64,000 bases of DNA from Candidatus Melainabacteria bacterium. GTDB lineage: Bacteria > Cyanobacteriota > Vampirovibrionia > Obscuribacterales > Obscuribacteraceae. A program made the position numbers and the translations under genes. The stretch is from contig JADJWK010000001.1 of the NCBI GenBank assembly GCA_016716405.1, positions 682,001 to 746,000 on the forward strand, read 5' to 3'. The stretch's first letter is position 1. Every line of letters begins with the position of its first letter. Under the pieces are notes generated by a model. That model was not told the origin of the DNA. It searched no databases and saw nothing but the letters and a program-made list of their open reading frames with translations. Below are positions 52,974 to 61,726 of this stretch, in pieces.

Positions 52974-53486
52974 TTAATAGACCAGAATATGGTGAATGGC
53001 CTGGTGGATCAGCTCGAATTCTCTATCGGCGCCGGCAAGACCGGCAACCGGTCGCAATTTCCTGGAGCCGGAGTGACACAGGGAGCAGGGGCTCAAAGGT
53101 GTTACCCTGCATCCGGAGGCGGTCTTGACCGTGGAGTTGTTTCCGACCATGGCCTGGCAACCGGCTTCGAGATCGAGATGGCTGCCCTCGCAGGCGAGTA
53201 TGGTGGCATTCCTACCCGCCTTTATCCGGGAGCCCGGATAAGCCACAGTTATCGAGCCGGGTGGACAGATTGCCCGGTCTTTGACGAAGAGACAGCGTTT
53301 GGGCTCCGGCTTCGTCCTTCTCAGATCGAGGACTATACATTCGTCGTCCTTTTCGATGCTGGAGGCACCCTGGTCCACGACAATCGACCGGCGCCGGGCT
53401 TTCACCCTGGAGCCGGCCCTGGCGAAGACGATGGAAAATGGTTCGGCGTTGACTTCGGTGCCGTAACCGGCGGTTTGAATTTTCAT
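52974..53486 (-). CDS. Small repeat protein, beta-solenoid-like
   Basis: A 170-residue protein without a signal peptide. Residues about 20-125 form repeats of the type A/P-G-S-R-V/I-K-A-x-R (ARAGSRVKARRRSIVVD, YPGSRIKAGRNATIL, CEGSHLDLEAGC), like the solenoid at 44485 though with no direct identity. Four or more Cys are present. AAGGAG precedes the ATG at 53486. A strong palindrome lies in its leader. Function unknown. Confidence 0.62.
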   Translation of the reverse strand: MKIQTAGYGTEVNAEPFSIVFARAGSRVKARRRSIVVDQGASSIEKDDECIVLDLRRTKPEPKRCLFVKDRAICPPGSITVAYPGSRIKAGRNATILACEGSHLDLEAGCQAMVGNNSTVKTASGCRVTPLSPCSLCHSGSRKLRPVAGLAGADREFELIHQAIHHILVY

Positions 53487-53506
53487 TCTTCTTCTCCTTG
53501 TAAAAC

Positions 53507-53538
53507 GGCAAAAGACCCGCACATGCGGGTCTTTTGCC
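53507..53538. terminator. Perfect palindrome in leader of 52974 gene
   Basis: GGCAAAAGACCCGCA/TGCGGGTCTTTTGCC, 15-bp arms around CA. On the minus strand it lies 20 bases before the start codon, with TTTTGCCGTTTTAC after it. It could be an attenuator or a terminator of an upstream transcript. Confidence 0.65.
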
Positions 53539-53930
53539 TGGTACGTCCGTTTTGTTCTATGTCCGTTTCAATGGAGCTCTATGGATATCCTCAACCTCCT
53601 CCCGGCGGCTTCCATCATCAGTTCTTCGATCGGCGGAAAGTCCACTGGTTATGTCTATGCGTAATCTCTAAATCCTCGTAGTGCGCCGGGCGATGGGCAT
53701 TGCTTCAGTGTTCCATTGATGGTGACCTGGCAGTCTATGGTTGCGGGTGTTCTCGTCCTTGCTCGGCTTGGGTATTCGATAGCTCCAATCTGAGGCAAGC
53801 CGGAGTGCCAGGGCAATATTCAGGCCTTGACGAAACTGTTTGCTAGCCACAAAGGCTGGTGGTGCAAACCGAAAAGGTGACAGGAAGCGCGGCTGCGTGA
53901 TCTTGACGAGAATGAGGTTTTAAGCAAAAA

Positions 53931-53937
53931 TACTATA
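53931..53937 (-). other. TATAGTA 3' element
   Basis: Exact copy on the minus strand, 85 bases past the stop of the gene at 54022 and 26 past its hairpin. Confidence 0.5.
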
Positions 53938-53962
53938 AGATAAAGTAGAAAGCCCGCCAAGA

Positions 53963-54001
53963 GGCAAAGCCAGAGACCCTCTGGGGGACGCTTGCTTTGC
54001 C
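53963..54001 (-). terminator. Terminator hairpin
   Basis: GGCAAAG/CTTTGCC with inner CCAGAG/CTCTGG pairing, followed on the minus strand by T-rich CTTTCTACTTTATC. Confidence 0.65.
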
Positions 54002-54021
54002 AGACGAATCAGTGGTGTTCA

Positions 54022-54738
54022 TCAACTGACGAAGATCCGGCGCATGATTCGGCTCTTTCCGAATACGGTTAGAGAGCCGACCACTTTGTCGGGTGACGCG
54101 CCGACGAAGGCTAGCCGGTATTCGATGGTGGCCTTGCCGTTCTGATTGTCCGAAGAGAAAACAGCGCTCTGGGTCTGAGAGGGCTCCAGAACGAACCGCA
54201 CTTTGCCTTCCCGAATAAACTTGATCACGAAGGTGGCGCGGTCGTGGGAGTTATCGAACGCGACGAGGGCGGGTTTCTCGAGAAGCATGACGTCCCGGTT
54301 GCTGTTGGTGAGCTCCAGCCGGCGGGTAGCTCTGTCGTTGAAGAAATTCTCGATGAGCTGGGCGTCAGCGTGAACACCGATGATTTCTTTCCAATCGGAG
54401 CGTCCTTTCCGCTTCAAGAGCACCGTGAGCCCGACCCGGACTGTGGGTGGGACGATGGAAAGCGGTGTGGGCTCATGCAGGCCTGGAAAGCCGAAACGAT
54501 CGATCAGGCTTGCTACGGACCGGCGCATCCTGAGAGTGAGCCAGATACCGACGAGCAGGGTAAAAACGAGCTGGGTCCAGAAGCCCAGGATATCCTCGGG
54601 CGAGGATGTCTCCACTAGAGGCGCCAGAATCCACGAGAGGATCAGGCGAATCAGCAGATAGGCCAGGACAAGGGCAACGGGGAAGGTGACAAGTACCGAG
54701 AGCCTCCGAAGAGCGGGGCTCGTGTTGGTGGTAGACAT
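54022..54738 (-). CDS. Membrane hypothetical protein
   Basis: A 238-residue protein with two N-terminal membrane helices (about 13-40 and 52-72) and a soluble domain of about 150 residues rich in strands (LTVLLKRKGRSDWKEIIGVH, FVIKFIREGKVRFVLEP). GGAGATCG precedes the ATG. No family is recognised; the layout is that of membrane-anchored beta-sandwich domains. Confidence 0.7.
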   Translation of the reverse strand: MSTTNTSPALRRLSVLVTFPVALVLAYLLIRLILSWILAPLVETSSPEDILGFWTQLVFTLLVGIWLTLRMRRSVASLIDRFGFPGLHEPTPLSIVPPTVRVGLTVLLKRKGRSDWKEIIGVHADAQLIENFFNDRATRRLELTNSNRDVMLLEKPALVAFDNSHDRATFVIKFIREGKVRFVLEPSQTQSAVFSSDNQNGKATIEYRLAFVGASPDKVVGSLTVFGKSRIMRRIFVS

Positions 54739-54966
54739 GGAACGATCTCCAGTCAGGTTGCCACAAAGGGCAACTATAACGAAGGTTTCTGGTGTTAGTG
54801 ACGGGGTTGAGCGGGAAGTCTTGAAGTCAAAACACGAAATTCAGGAATACCGGCAATATATTCAGCCAGGTAAGCCTCTTACAAGAGAGAATCTGATCAT
54901 GGTCGCCGCCTGGTCAATCAGGTCGCTCATTCTGCTGCTTGCCGGAGGATTTTGTGCAAACAGCAC

Positions 54967-54993
54967 ACAGGCTGCGCAGGTAGCGCAGCCTGT
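54967..54993 (-). terminator. Hairpin after the small gene at 55030
   Basis: ACAGGCTGCGC/GCGCAGCCTGT, perfect 11-bp stem with a 5-base loop, 37 bases past the stop of the 67-residue gene on the minus strand; weak T content follows. Confidence 0.65.
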
Positions 54994-55029
54994 AAGAAAT
55001 CTCGAGCTGACCGGCGGGATCGGAGTCGC

Positions 55030-55233
55030 TTAGCTTATGCGTCCCAGCGAGTCTTGCTTCCTTGTCTTTCTGGACCTGGTGGTCTCGGATGGTTTCCAGA
55101 GAACTTCGCAGACGCCATTGCTGCAGCGGGCTCGTTCTCTCTCTTCTTTGCTCGAGGCTCTGCCTTCCAGTTCCGCTTTGACGGTGGCGGACAGACCTTT
55201 GAACTGGTTGTCTCCCAGGGGCTCCGGTTTCAT
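55030..55233 (-). CDS. Small hypothetical protein
   Basis: A 67-residue basic protein (MKPEPLGDNQFKGLSATVKA onward, Arg/Lys-rich C-terminus, one Cys pair CSNGVC). AGGAG lies 7 bases before the ATG and a strong hairpin lies 37 bases after the stop, which supports a real gene. It has no recognised family. The region 54739-55029 beyond has no other gene. Confidence 0.5.
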   Translation of the reverse strand: MKPEPLGDNQFKGLSATVKAELEGRASSKEERERARCSNGVCEVLWKPSETTRSRKTRKQDSLGRIS

Positions 55234-55621
55234 TCTAGGACTCCTACTAGCCTCGAATACGAGGTTGCGGTGTTTCACACCACCTCAGGGAAAGATTTCC
55301 CGCGATTCTGACCGGAAAATATATTCCACATTTGGGGCGAATTGACTACATCAAAAATTGAATCTAGTACTACCATCGAGGCACATATTAGCAGCCAGGA
55401 TCGAGTATGCAAGGGTATATCCCCCGGTTATCAGACTTCTCGGGAAGTGGGTCCGGGAGCGCCTGCTGGATGTCAGGCGGGTTTACCAATTGCAACGATC
55501 GATCTTTTTTGCCGCTTTGCAACGGCTGAAATTTTCTTATTCCCTAAGAATTGAGCGGGTCTTTCTGTCTCTGATAACCGGGCATCAGGGTTTGTCGACT
55601 TGGGTCGACTTGGTAAGATCC

Positions 55622-56146
55622 ATGGTGTCTTCTCGTCTCGGTACGGGCGATTTGAAAAACTGTCCGATGTGCGCCAAGAGTTTGAGCCTGCTTCCAATCG
55701 GAGGCAAAGACAGGCTGGCCTGCAAATTCTGCGAGTTCGTGCACTGGGACAATCCGAAGCCTGTGACCGCTACCCTGGTGCCCATGGCGAGCGGCTTAGT
55801 CCTGGTCAAGCGCAAGTTCGAGCCTTTCGTCAATGACTGGTGCCTGCCCGGTGGTTTCATGGAAGCCAGCGAGAATCCCGAGGAGTCAGCGGCGCGAGAG
55901 GTATACGAGGAGACCGGCTTGAAGGTAGAGATCAGGGATCTTCTGGGGGCTTTCTCACCGGGCCGGGGCATCAATGTCGTGATTCTGTTCTATCTGGCCA
56001 GGGCAGCTTCTGGCCGGATGAAAGCCGGCGATGATGCCAGCGAGGTCCGCTCTTTCCAGTTCCATGAGCTGCCTGGCAATATCGCCTTCGAGCTGCATCG
56101 AAAGATGATCGCGCAGTTTTTCGAGGGGAACGGGCGCTCTCGTTAA
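55622..56146 (+). CDS. NUDIX hydrolase with zinc ribbon
   Basis: A 174-residue enzyme. The N-terminus has a CPMC...CKFC zinc ribbon, as in ADP-ribose/NADH pyrophosphatases of the NudC and YgdP-like groups. The NUDIX box matches perfectly: G5xE7xREVYEETGL with GGFMEASENPEESAAREVYE. It cleaves a nucleoside diphosphate linked to another group. The ATG at 55622 follows GGTAAGATCC; longer frames to 55358 have no ribosome site. It overlaps the converging PH-like gene by 4 bases. The 388 bases before it hold no gene. Confidence 0.9.
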   Translation: MVSSRLGTGDLKNCPMCAKSLSLLPIGGKDRLACKFCEFVHWDNPKPVTATLVPMASGLVLVKRKFEPFVNDWCLPGGFMEASENPEESAAREVYEETGLKVEIRDLLGAFSPGRGINVVILFYLARAASGRMKAGDDASEVRSFQFHELPGNIAFELHRKMIAQFFEGNGRSR

Positions 56147-57111
56147 GTCTTATTAGCCGGAGGCTGTCCGGGGATCTTCGAGGCTAGAGCCTCGACCAGT
56201 TCGTCCACTCCGTCAATGCCCCCGCCGATCAAATAAGCCCATTTCTGCGTGCGGATCAGGAAGCCGTCCGGCAGGAGCGGCATTGTCGGTTTGACGCTGA
56301 GCACCTGGTTCCAGGTGAGGATGCGCTTGAAAAAGAGGGTCTGAAGGGTGAGCTCGCCGGGTGACACGGTGATCTGTCTGGGCATGAGCAGGATCATGAT
56401 GGTACGCCAGGCGACCAGGGCGGTGATCAGGATGCAGAAGATGAGCACAATTAGTATGTCTTCACTCTTTTGAACACTGGCTCTCAAATCGAGGAAAAAG
56501 CACCAGAAAACCACCGCGAACGTGATACCGATGAAAGCCTGGACGAATTGAAAAGTGAGAGCGATGGGGTCCTGGGAAAATCGAGAAAGCGGGCTAGATC
56601 TGCCCCCGGCGCTCAGAGGCAGACGGCTGCGAATGGTCTCCACGAGCTTGTCCACTTCGTTCAGCCAGATAGGAAAGGAGAGCTCTCCGTCATCGTGCTC
56701 CACGACATAGCGCTGCCAGTTCCAGTTCGAGCGCCTCTTCACCGCCTTAATTGAACGCCAGGCGCAACGCTCCTGACGGAACAGAGCCCGTGCCCTCAAT
56801 CCCTCGTCCTCCACAAGGACCGAATGAGTGATAAAGCCATAAGCTGGCAGCGTCAAGAAGGCAATGATGGCCAGGGCTATGATGACGACCTTGAATGTGG
56901 CGGGCAAACCGAGGAAATGACCGAGCAGGTGGAGTATGATTGGCAGCAGGATGAGCAGAATCATCACCGTAGCTTCGGAGAGGACTCTGGCCAGAACCAT
57001 GGCCCGCAACCGGTACTTGACTATTGGCTGATTCGAGCCAGGCTTGTTCACTTGCTTTTTTGCTTGCTTTTTTACTTGCTGCACTAGCTCTGCAAGTCTT
57101 GTCGATGTCAA
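56143..57111 (-). CDS. Membrane protein with PH-like domains, unknown
   Basis: A 322-residue protein with four membrane helices in two pairs (about 45-90 and 190-245), each followed by a soluble segment of strands (LRARALFRQERCAWRSIKAV and the later ITVSPGELTLQTLFFKRILT). This resembles bacterial PH-like (bPH2) membrane proteins. The start is uncertain: TTG at 57111 has no ribosome site, and an ATG further in would cut the Lys-rich N-terminus. Function unknown. Confidence 0.65.
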   Translation of the reverse strand: MTSTRLAELVQQVKKQAKKQVNKPGSNQPIVKYRLRAMVLARVLSEATVMILLILLPIILHLLGHFLGLPATFKVVIIALAIIAFLTLPAYGFITHSVLVEDEGLRARALFRQERCAWRSIKAVKRRSNWNWQRYVVEHDDGELSFPIWLNEVDKLVETIRSRLPLSAGGRSSPLSRFSQDPIALTFQFVQAFIGITFAVVFWCFFLDLRASVQKSEDILIVLIFCILITALVAWRTIMILLMPRQITVSPGELTLQTLFFKRILTWNQVLSVKPTMPLLPDGFLIRTQKWAYLIGGGIDGVDELVEALASKIPGQPPANKT

Positions 57112-57349
57112 GAAAACCGGACGAAGCCCGCTCCGGAAGCCGCTTGAGAGCCAGTGCTAACCATAGTGGATACTTAAGCTTTCTGCAATTCAAAATACTT
57201 GAAATCAGAAGATATCAATCGATATTGTTTGCCAGTCTGTTTCTTCCGAACTTTTTCTCGATACCAACCAAATATCAATCCTTACCCGCCTCAACTAACC
57301 GGCTTTACGCGCGCATACCAGCGTGGCAGCCTCAAATGCAGGAGTTGTT

Positions 57350-58750
57350 ATGAATTCAGTACCTGATGTTTCGACTCGACTGGAGTCAGATTCCATGGGG
57401 ACCGTCGCGGTGCCTGCCGGCGCCTACTTCGGAGCCAGCACCCAGCGAGCTCTGGACAATTTCCCCATCAGCGATTTACGCATGCCTGAGGAGTTCCTGG
57501 TCAGTCTGGCGAGAATCAAGTTTGCCGCCGCCGAGGTCAACTGTCTCGAAGGCATTCTCTCGCGTGAGCAGGCCGAGGCTATCAAGGCTGCCTGCCGCGA
57601 GGTTATCGATGGAAAGTTTTTCGACCAGTTCGGCGTCGACGTTTTTCAGACCGGCTCAGGCACGTCGACGAATATGAACATGAACGAGGTCCTGGCTCGA
57701 CGGGCACGCGAGATTGCCGGTCTCGATGCCGGTAAGAAGGCTGCCATCCATCCCAACGATCATGTCAACGCCAGCCAATCATCCAATGACGTCATCCCCT
57801 CGGCTCTGCACCTGAGCGCTCTCATCCTGATCGAGACAGCGCTCTTGCCTGCTCTCGACGACCTGGTGGCAAGCCTTCGCAAGAAATCTCGCCAGTTTCG
57901 GAGAGTCGTGAAATCAGGGCGCACCCATCTCAACGATGCGACGCCGGTGACCCTGGGCCAGGAGTTTTCCGGCTACGCCGCCCAGGTGAGCGAGGCCAGG
58001 AAGGCCATCAAACAGGCCGCCTCCAGACTGGCTTGCCTCACCATCGGCGGTACCGCTGTCGGCACTGGCGTCAATGCGCCCCGCTCTTTCGGTCGAGATG
58101 TCTGTGCGCTTCTGGCAAGCGATCTCGATCTGCCGGTGCGCAAGACGGGCAATCATTTTCGCAGCCAGTCCACGGTGGACGATGCGGTGGCGGCAAGCGG
58201 CGCCCTCAAGATGCTGGCGGTGGCTCTCATCAAGATCGGCAACGATATTCGCTGGATGGGCAGTGGCCCCCGGGCGGGTCTCGGCGAGCTGCTCATTCCG
58301 GCGGTGCAGCCCGGTAGCTCGATCATGCCCGGCAAGGTCAATCCGGTCATCGCCGAGTCGGTTCTGATGGTGGCTGTGCAAGTGATCGGCAACGATGCCG
58401 CAATTACGGTGGCCGGTCAGACAGGCAATTTCGAGCTGAATGTGATGCTTCCGCTGGTGGCATACAACCTGCTCCAGTCCATCCGCCTGCTCAGCTCCGC
58501 CTGCAATAACCTCCGGACCAGGCTCATCGACGGTCTCGAGCAGACCGGACGCGGACCCCAGCAGGCAGGCAATAGCGTCGCCCTGGCCACCTCGCTAGCG
58601 CCGGTGATCGGCTACGATGAAGCGGCTCGGATTGCCAAGATAGCCGTTGCGACGGGCGAGTCAGTGTTCGATGTCGCCCGTCGCGAGACTTCCCTGCCTG
58701 TCGGGCAGTTGAAAACCCTTCTCGATCCGGCGTCCATGACCAGGCGCTGA
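57350..58750 (+). CDS. fumC: Class II fumarase
   Basis: A 466-residue enzyme of the aspartase/fumarase family. The signature GSSIMPGKVNPV and the THLNDATPVTLGQEF and TGSGTSTNMNMNEV stretches are diagnostic; HPNDHVNASQSSNDVIPSA lies in the active site. It converts fumarate to malate in the citric acid cycle. GGAG lies 9 bases before the ATG. Length is normal. Confidence 0.95.
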   Translation: MNSVPDVSTRLESDSMGTVAVPAGAYFGASTQRALDNFPISDLRMPEEFLVSLARIKFAAAEVNCLEGILSREQAEAIKAACREVIDGKFFDQFGVDVFQTGSGTSTNMNMNEVLARRAREIAGLDAGKKAAIHPNDHVNASQSSNDVIPSALHLSALILIETALLPALDDLVASLRKKSRQFRRVVKSGRTHLNDATPVTLGQEFSGYAAQVSEARKAIKQAASRLACLTIGGTAVGTGVNAPRSFGRDVCALLASDLDLPVRKTGNHFRSQSTVDDAVAASGALKMLAVALIKIGNDIRWMGSGPRAGLGELLIPAVQPGSSIMPGKVNPVIAESVLMVAVQVIGNDAAITVAGQTGNFELNVMLPLVAYNLLQSIRLLSSACNNLRTRLIDGLEQTGRGPQQAGNSVALATSLAPVIGYDEAARIAKIAVATGESVFDVARRETSLPVGQLKTLLDPASMTRR

Positions 58751-58783
58751 GAGGGTCGTAGCGAACAGTCAATGGAGAATGCC

Positions 58784-58996
58784 ATGAAGACCGAGCAAAG
58801 TGATTTCCGGGTCGGTGACCGGGTGGAGATCCTGCGTTACCGCAAGGAGATTGCCTGGGGTGATCGCAAGCCCCAGCGATTTGGTTTCATCACCAGCATC
58901 GATGGTGCTTACATCCTGATCCGCCCGCGCTGGTGGAAAGCCGGCGAGCTCATCGAGCGGTATCCCTCTGAGATCAGGCACGCGCCTGGCAAGTAG
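58784..58996 (+). CDS. Small hypothetical protein
   Basis: A 70-residue protein with strands in the order DFRVGDRVEILRYRKE and GAYILIRPRWW, resembling small SH3- or KOW-like domains that bind RNA or proteins. GGAG is 6 bases before the ATG at 58784. It follows fumC by 33 bases and may be in its transcript. Family not certain. Confidence 0.62.
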   Translation: MKTEQSDFRVGDRVEILRYRKEIAWGDRKPQRFGFITSIDGAYILIRPRWWKAGELIERYPSEIRHAPGK

Positions 58997-59006
58997 GTGA
59001 TTTTTC

Positions 59007-59044
59007 GAAATGCGGATGGAGCCGGTTGCTTCCATCCGCATTTC
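59007..59044 (+). terminator. Intrinsic terminator
   Basis: GAAATGCGGATGGA/TCCATCCGCATTTC, 14-bp perfect stem with a 10-base loop, then CTCCTCTGTTTGG. Confidence 0.8.
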
Positions 59045-59135
59045 TCCTCTGTTTGGCAAAAACTATAGAGCACAGTACAGCTCGAATATCGCTGCTCACC
59101 CGGCATTTATTGCAGGGTTCACAGGAGTGGTTTTG

Positions 59136-59255
59136 ATGTCGCTGGTGGTGGCGGAGCATGTCGATTTTCGTCTTCGACGTATTAGCCGGGGCTTATCTCG
59201 GGGCATCGCAGGGGGCTTAACAATTGCTTTATATATCTTTGTGCTGAGCTCCTAG
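59136..59255 (+). CDS. Possible 39-residue membrane protein
   Basis: Starts MSLVVAEHVDFRLRR and ends in a hydrophobic segment GGLTIALYIFVLSS. AGGAGTGG lies 8 bases before the ATG. Two Arg-rich turns precede the helix. It lies in the 652-base gap between the small gene at 58784 and the antiporter, downstream of a terminator and with no clear promoter. Only weak support. Confidence 0.3.
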   Translation: MSLVVAEHVDFRLRRISRGLSRGIAGGLTIALYIFVLSS

Positions 59256-59648
59256 CGAAGCTGGCGCAATAGCTCTCAAGCCAGAAACCATGCCAGATCA
59301 CTGACTCAAGGACCTCCGAATTCATGGTTTGTCAGAAAACTATCATCTGGTCATCTATTGCTTTGGTTGTCATGAATTCAGATATCTAGAGTTATCCACT
59401 TTCCATAACTCAGCAAAAAGAACCTTACAAAGAAACTGCTGCTCACTCATCCAAACCACGTACCGGCGCATTCCCGACGCGCGGGTGATACCGACTCCTC
59501 GAGTCGAATCTCTAGCGGCGTGGCTTTTCGCAAGCAGACGCCGGCGCCCTTCCAACGGTGCGCTCAGCGTCTGATTACCAAAATCCGCGCCTGAAGCCCG
59601 CAGAGGCTTCGGGGCTTATCTGGACTCCAACTGGCCCGGAGGTTGCCT
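59256..59648. other. Intergenic region upstream of the antiporter
   Basis: No gene seen. An AAGCCC/GGGCTT hairpin lies near 59595-59616, about 35 bases before the start codon. The promoter should lie here. Confidence 0.3.
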
Positions 59649-61652
59649 ATGCACGACTACAACTTCTTACAGGACCTGCTGGTGATATTCGGATTTGGAC
59701 TGGTGGCCGTTGTCGCCTTCCATCGTCTGAATCTCCCGGCTGTCCTCGCTTTTCTTGTTACCGGCGTCTTCCTCGGACCATACGGCTTCAAGGTCGTCGA
59801 CAACGTGTCGTCGATCGAGGCCCTGGCTGAGGTGGGCATCGTTCTGCTTCTGTTTACCCTGGGAATCGAGTTCTCCATCTCGCATTTCATGCGGATGCGG
59901 CGATTCCTGCTGATTGGCGGCGCACTGCAGGTCGGTCTCACCATCGCCCTGACGGTGGCTATCGGGTACTTCCTGAGTGTGCCCACGTCCCTGGCGTTCT
60001 TCATCGGCATGCTGCTGTCCATCAGCAGCACCGCCCTGGTGCTCCGGCTCCTGGAAGGACGCAATGAGCTGGACTCTGCTCACGGCCGCAACTCCCTGAC
60101 CATCCTCATCTTCCAGGACCTCTGCATCGTGCCGATGGTTCTCATCACTCCCTTTCTGGGCGGCAAAGATGTGCCGATGATGGAGCTGGTCTGGATTGCC
60201 GGCAAGGCCCTGATCTTCGTAGGCTGCGCGTTTACCATCGTGAGGTTCTGTCTGCCCTGGATTCTCAACCACGTGGCTCAGACCCGGAAGAGAGAAGCCT
60301 TCGTGCTCACCTCGATCTTCCTCTGTCTGGGTACTGCCTGGGCGACCTCCCATGTCGGGCTCTCCATGGCTCTGGGTGCCTTCATCGCCGGCATGCTCCT
60401 GTCCGAGTCCAAGTTCAGCCATCAGGCTCTCGGCGATATCGTACCCTTCCGGGAGCTCTTCAACTGTCTGGTGTTCGTGTCCATCGGCATGCTGTTCGAT
60501 GTGCGAACCCTGTTGCAGATGCCTCTCCTGGTGGGGGTCTGCCTGCTGGTGGTCGTCGTCACGAAGGCGATGATCGCTGCCGGCGTGACCCGCCTGTTCC
60601 GGCACTCGGTCAAGGTCTCGATCCTCACCGGCGTGGCTCTCTGCCAGACGAGCGAGTTCTCTTTCGTGCTCGGCAAGGTGGGACTTGCCTCCGGTGTCAT
60701 CGACGCTACCACGAACCAGCTCTTCCTCTCGGTGGCGATTCTGTCGATGATGGTGACTCCGCTCATCTTCGCGGTAGCGCCTCGAGTAATCGAGACCCTG
60801 GAGAAAATCCTTCCCTGGAATCCCGGGACGGGTGCACGGCCTGCCGAGCCCGGCGGCTCATCGAAGCTGAACGATCATGTCATCATCGTCGGCTTCGGGA
60901 GCAAGGGTCGTAAACTCGCCGAGGTTCTCGAGCGCAGCTCGATTCCGTATGTTGCCATCGACATCGACCCCACGACGGTCATGTCCGAGAGCCGCGCCGG
61001 GCGCCTGATCATCTACGGAGACGGCGCCAACCAGGAAGTCCTGAAGTTCGCCGGGGTCGAGCAGGCCAGGGTGGTTGCCATCACCTTCGCCGACACCAAG
61101 ACCGTCCGGCGGACCACGGACCTGGTGGACAGGCTCAATCCGTCCGTCCACATCCTCGCTCGCGCCCGGCACGCCAGCGATGTCCAGCCCCTCATCGCCG
61201 TCGGCGCCAACGAAGTCCTTTCCGAAGAGCTGGTGACCACCATCGAGTTCTTCGTCAGGGTTCTGAAGCGGTACCAGGTGAAAGACGAAAAGCTGGGCGA
61301 GTTTGTCAACGAGTCTCTGAGCGGGTTCGACGGATTCATCCGTGTCCTGTTCGAGGCTTACCACCGTCACGAGAATCTCCAGCTCGTGCCGCTCGGTCTG
61401 TCCGTCTCGGTCTACAGCGTCGAGAAGGGCTCGCCCTCTGAAGGCAAGTCGATTGCCGACACCGAGTTGCGCAAGACAACCGGAGCTACAGTGGCGGCAG
61501 TCCGCACTCCCAAGGGCGACGTGAAAATCGACCCCGAGGCGACTGAGATTCTCTCGTCCGGCGACCTGGTCATGGTCCTGGGACGTTCCGAGCAGGTGGA
61601 TGCTGCCAAGCCGCTCTTCAAAACAGCGGCCAAGCCGGCGGAGAAAGCCTGA
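59649..61652 (+). CDS. Monovalent cation:proton antiporter, CPA2/KefB type
   Basis: A 667-residue protein. The first half has about 12 membrane helices with LPAVLAFLVTGVFLGP and LFTLGIEFS typical of CPA2 exchangers, then a TrkA-N (RCK) nucleotide-binding domain from DHVIIVGFGSKG (about 407) and a TrkA-C domain (about 590-650). It exchanges K+ or Na+ for protons, with gating by NAD(H) or a similar ligand. GGAGG lies 6 bases before the ATG; the TTG at 59643 is inside the ribosome-site spacing. A terminator follows. Confidence 0.9.
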   Translation: MHDYNFLQDLLVIFGFGLVAVVAFHRLNLPAVLAFLVTGVFLGPYGFKVVDNVSSIEALAEVGIVLLLFTLGIEFSISHFMRMRRFLLIGGALQVGLTIALTVAIGYFLSVPTSLAFFIGMLLSISSTALVLRLLEGRNELDSAHGRNSLTILIFQDLCIVPMVLITPFLGGKDVPMMELVWIAGKALIFVGCAFTIVRFCLPWILNHVAQTRKREAFVLTSIFLCLGTAWATSHVGLSMALGAFIAGMLLSESKFSHQALGDIVPFRELFNCLVFVSIGMLFDVRTLLQMPLLVGVCLLVVVVTKAMIAAGVTRLFRHSVKVSILTGVALCQTSEFSFVLGKVGLASGVIDATTNQLFLSVAILSMMVTPLIFAVAPRVIETLEKILPWNPGTGARPAEPGGSSKLNDHVIIVGFGSKGRKLAEVLERSSIPYVAIDIDPTTVMSESRAGRLIIYGDGANQEVLKFAGVEQARVVAITFADTKTVRRTTDLVDRLNPSVHILARARHASDVQPLIAVGANEVLSEELVTTIEFFVRVLKRYQVKDEKLGEFVNESLSGFDGFIRVLFEAYHRHENLQLVPLGLSVSVYSVEKGSPSEGKSIADTELRKTTGATVAAVRTPKGDVKIDPEATEILSSGDLVMVLGRSEQVDAAKPLFKTAAKPAEKA

Positions 61653-61660
61653 CTCATAGA

Positions 61661-61692
61661 GGCGGGTGACGCTATGCGTCACCCGCCTTTTC
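61661..61692 (+). terminator. Intrinsic terminator
   Basis: AGGCGGGTGACGC/GCGTCACCCGCCT, perfect 13-bp stem with a small loop, then TTTT, 9 bases after the antiporter stop and 34 bases before ftsH. Confidence 0.92.
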
Positions 61693-61726
61693 CGTGTCTA
61701 TCAAACACTAGACAAAGGGATCAACT

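Larger units (their letters stand above)
53539..54021. other. Intergenic region
   Basis: About 480 bases between two minus genes with no gene called. A complex hairpin with GGCAAAG/CTTTGCC (53963-54001) ends the upstream gene. Confidence 0.35.

Noticed and set aside
54899..55033. 44-codon plus-strand frame beginning with a signal-peptide-like sequence
   Set aside because: Weak ribosome site, and its end contains the perfect hairpin that fits better as terminator of the minus-strand gene at 55030.
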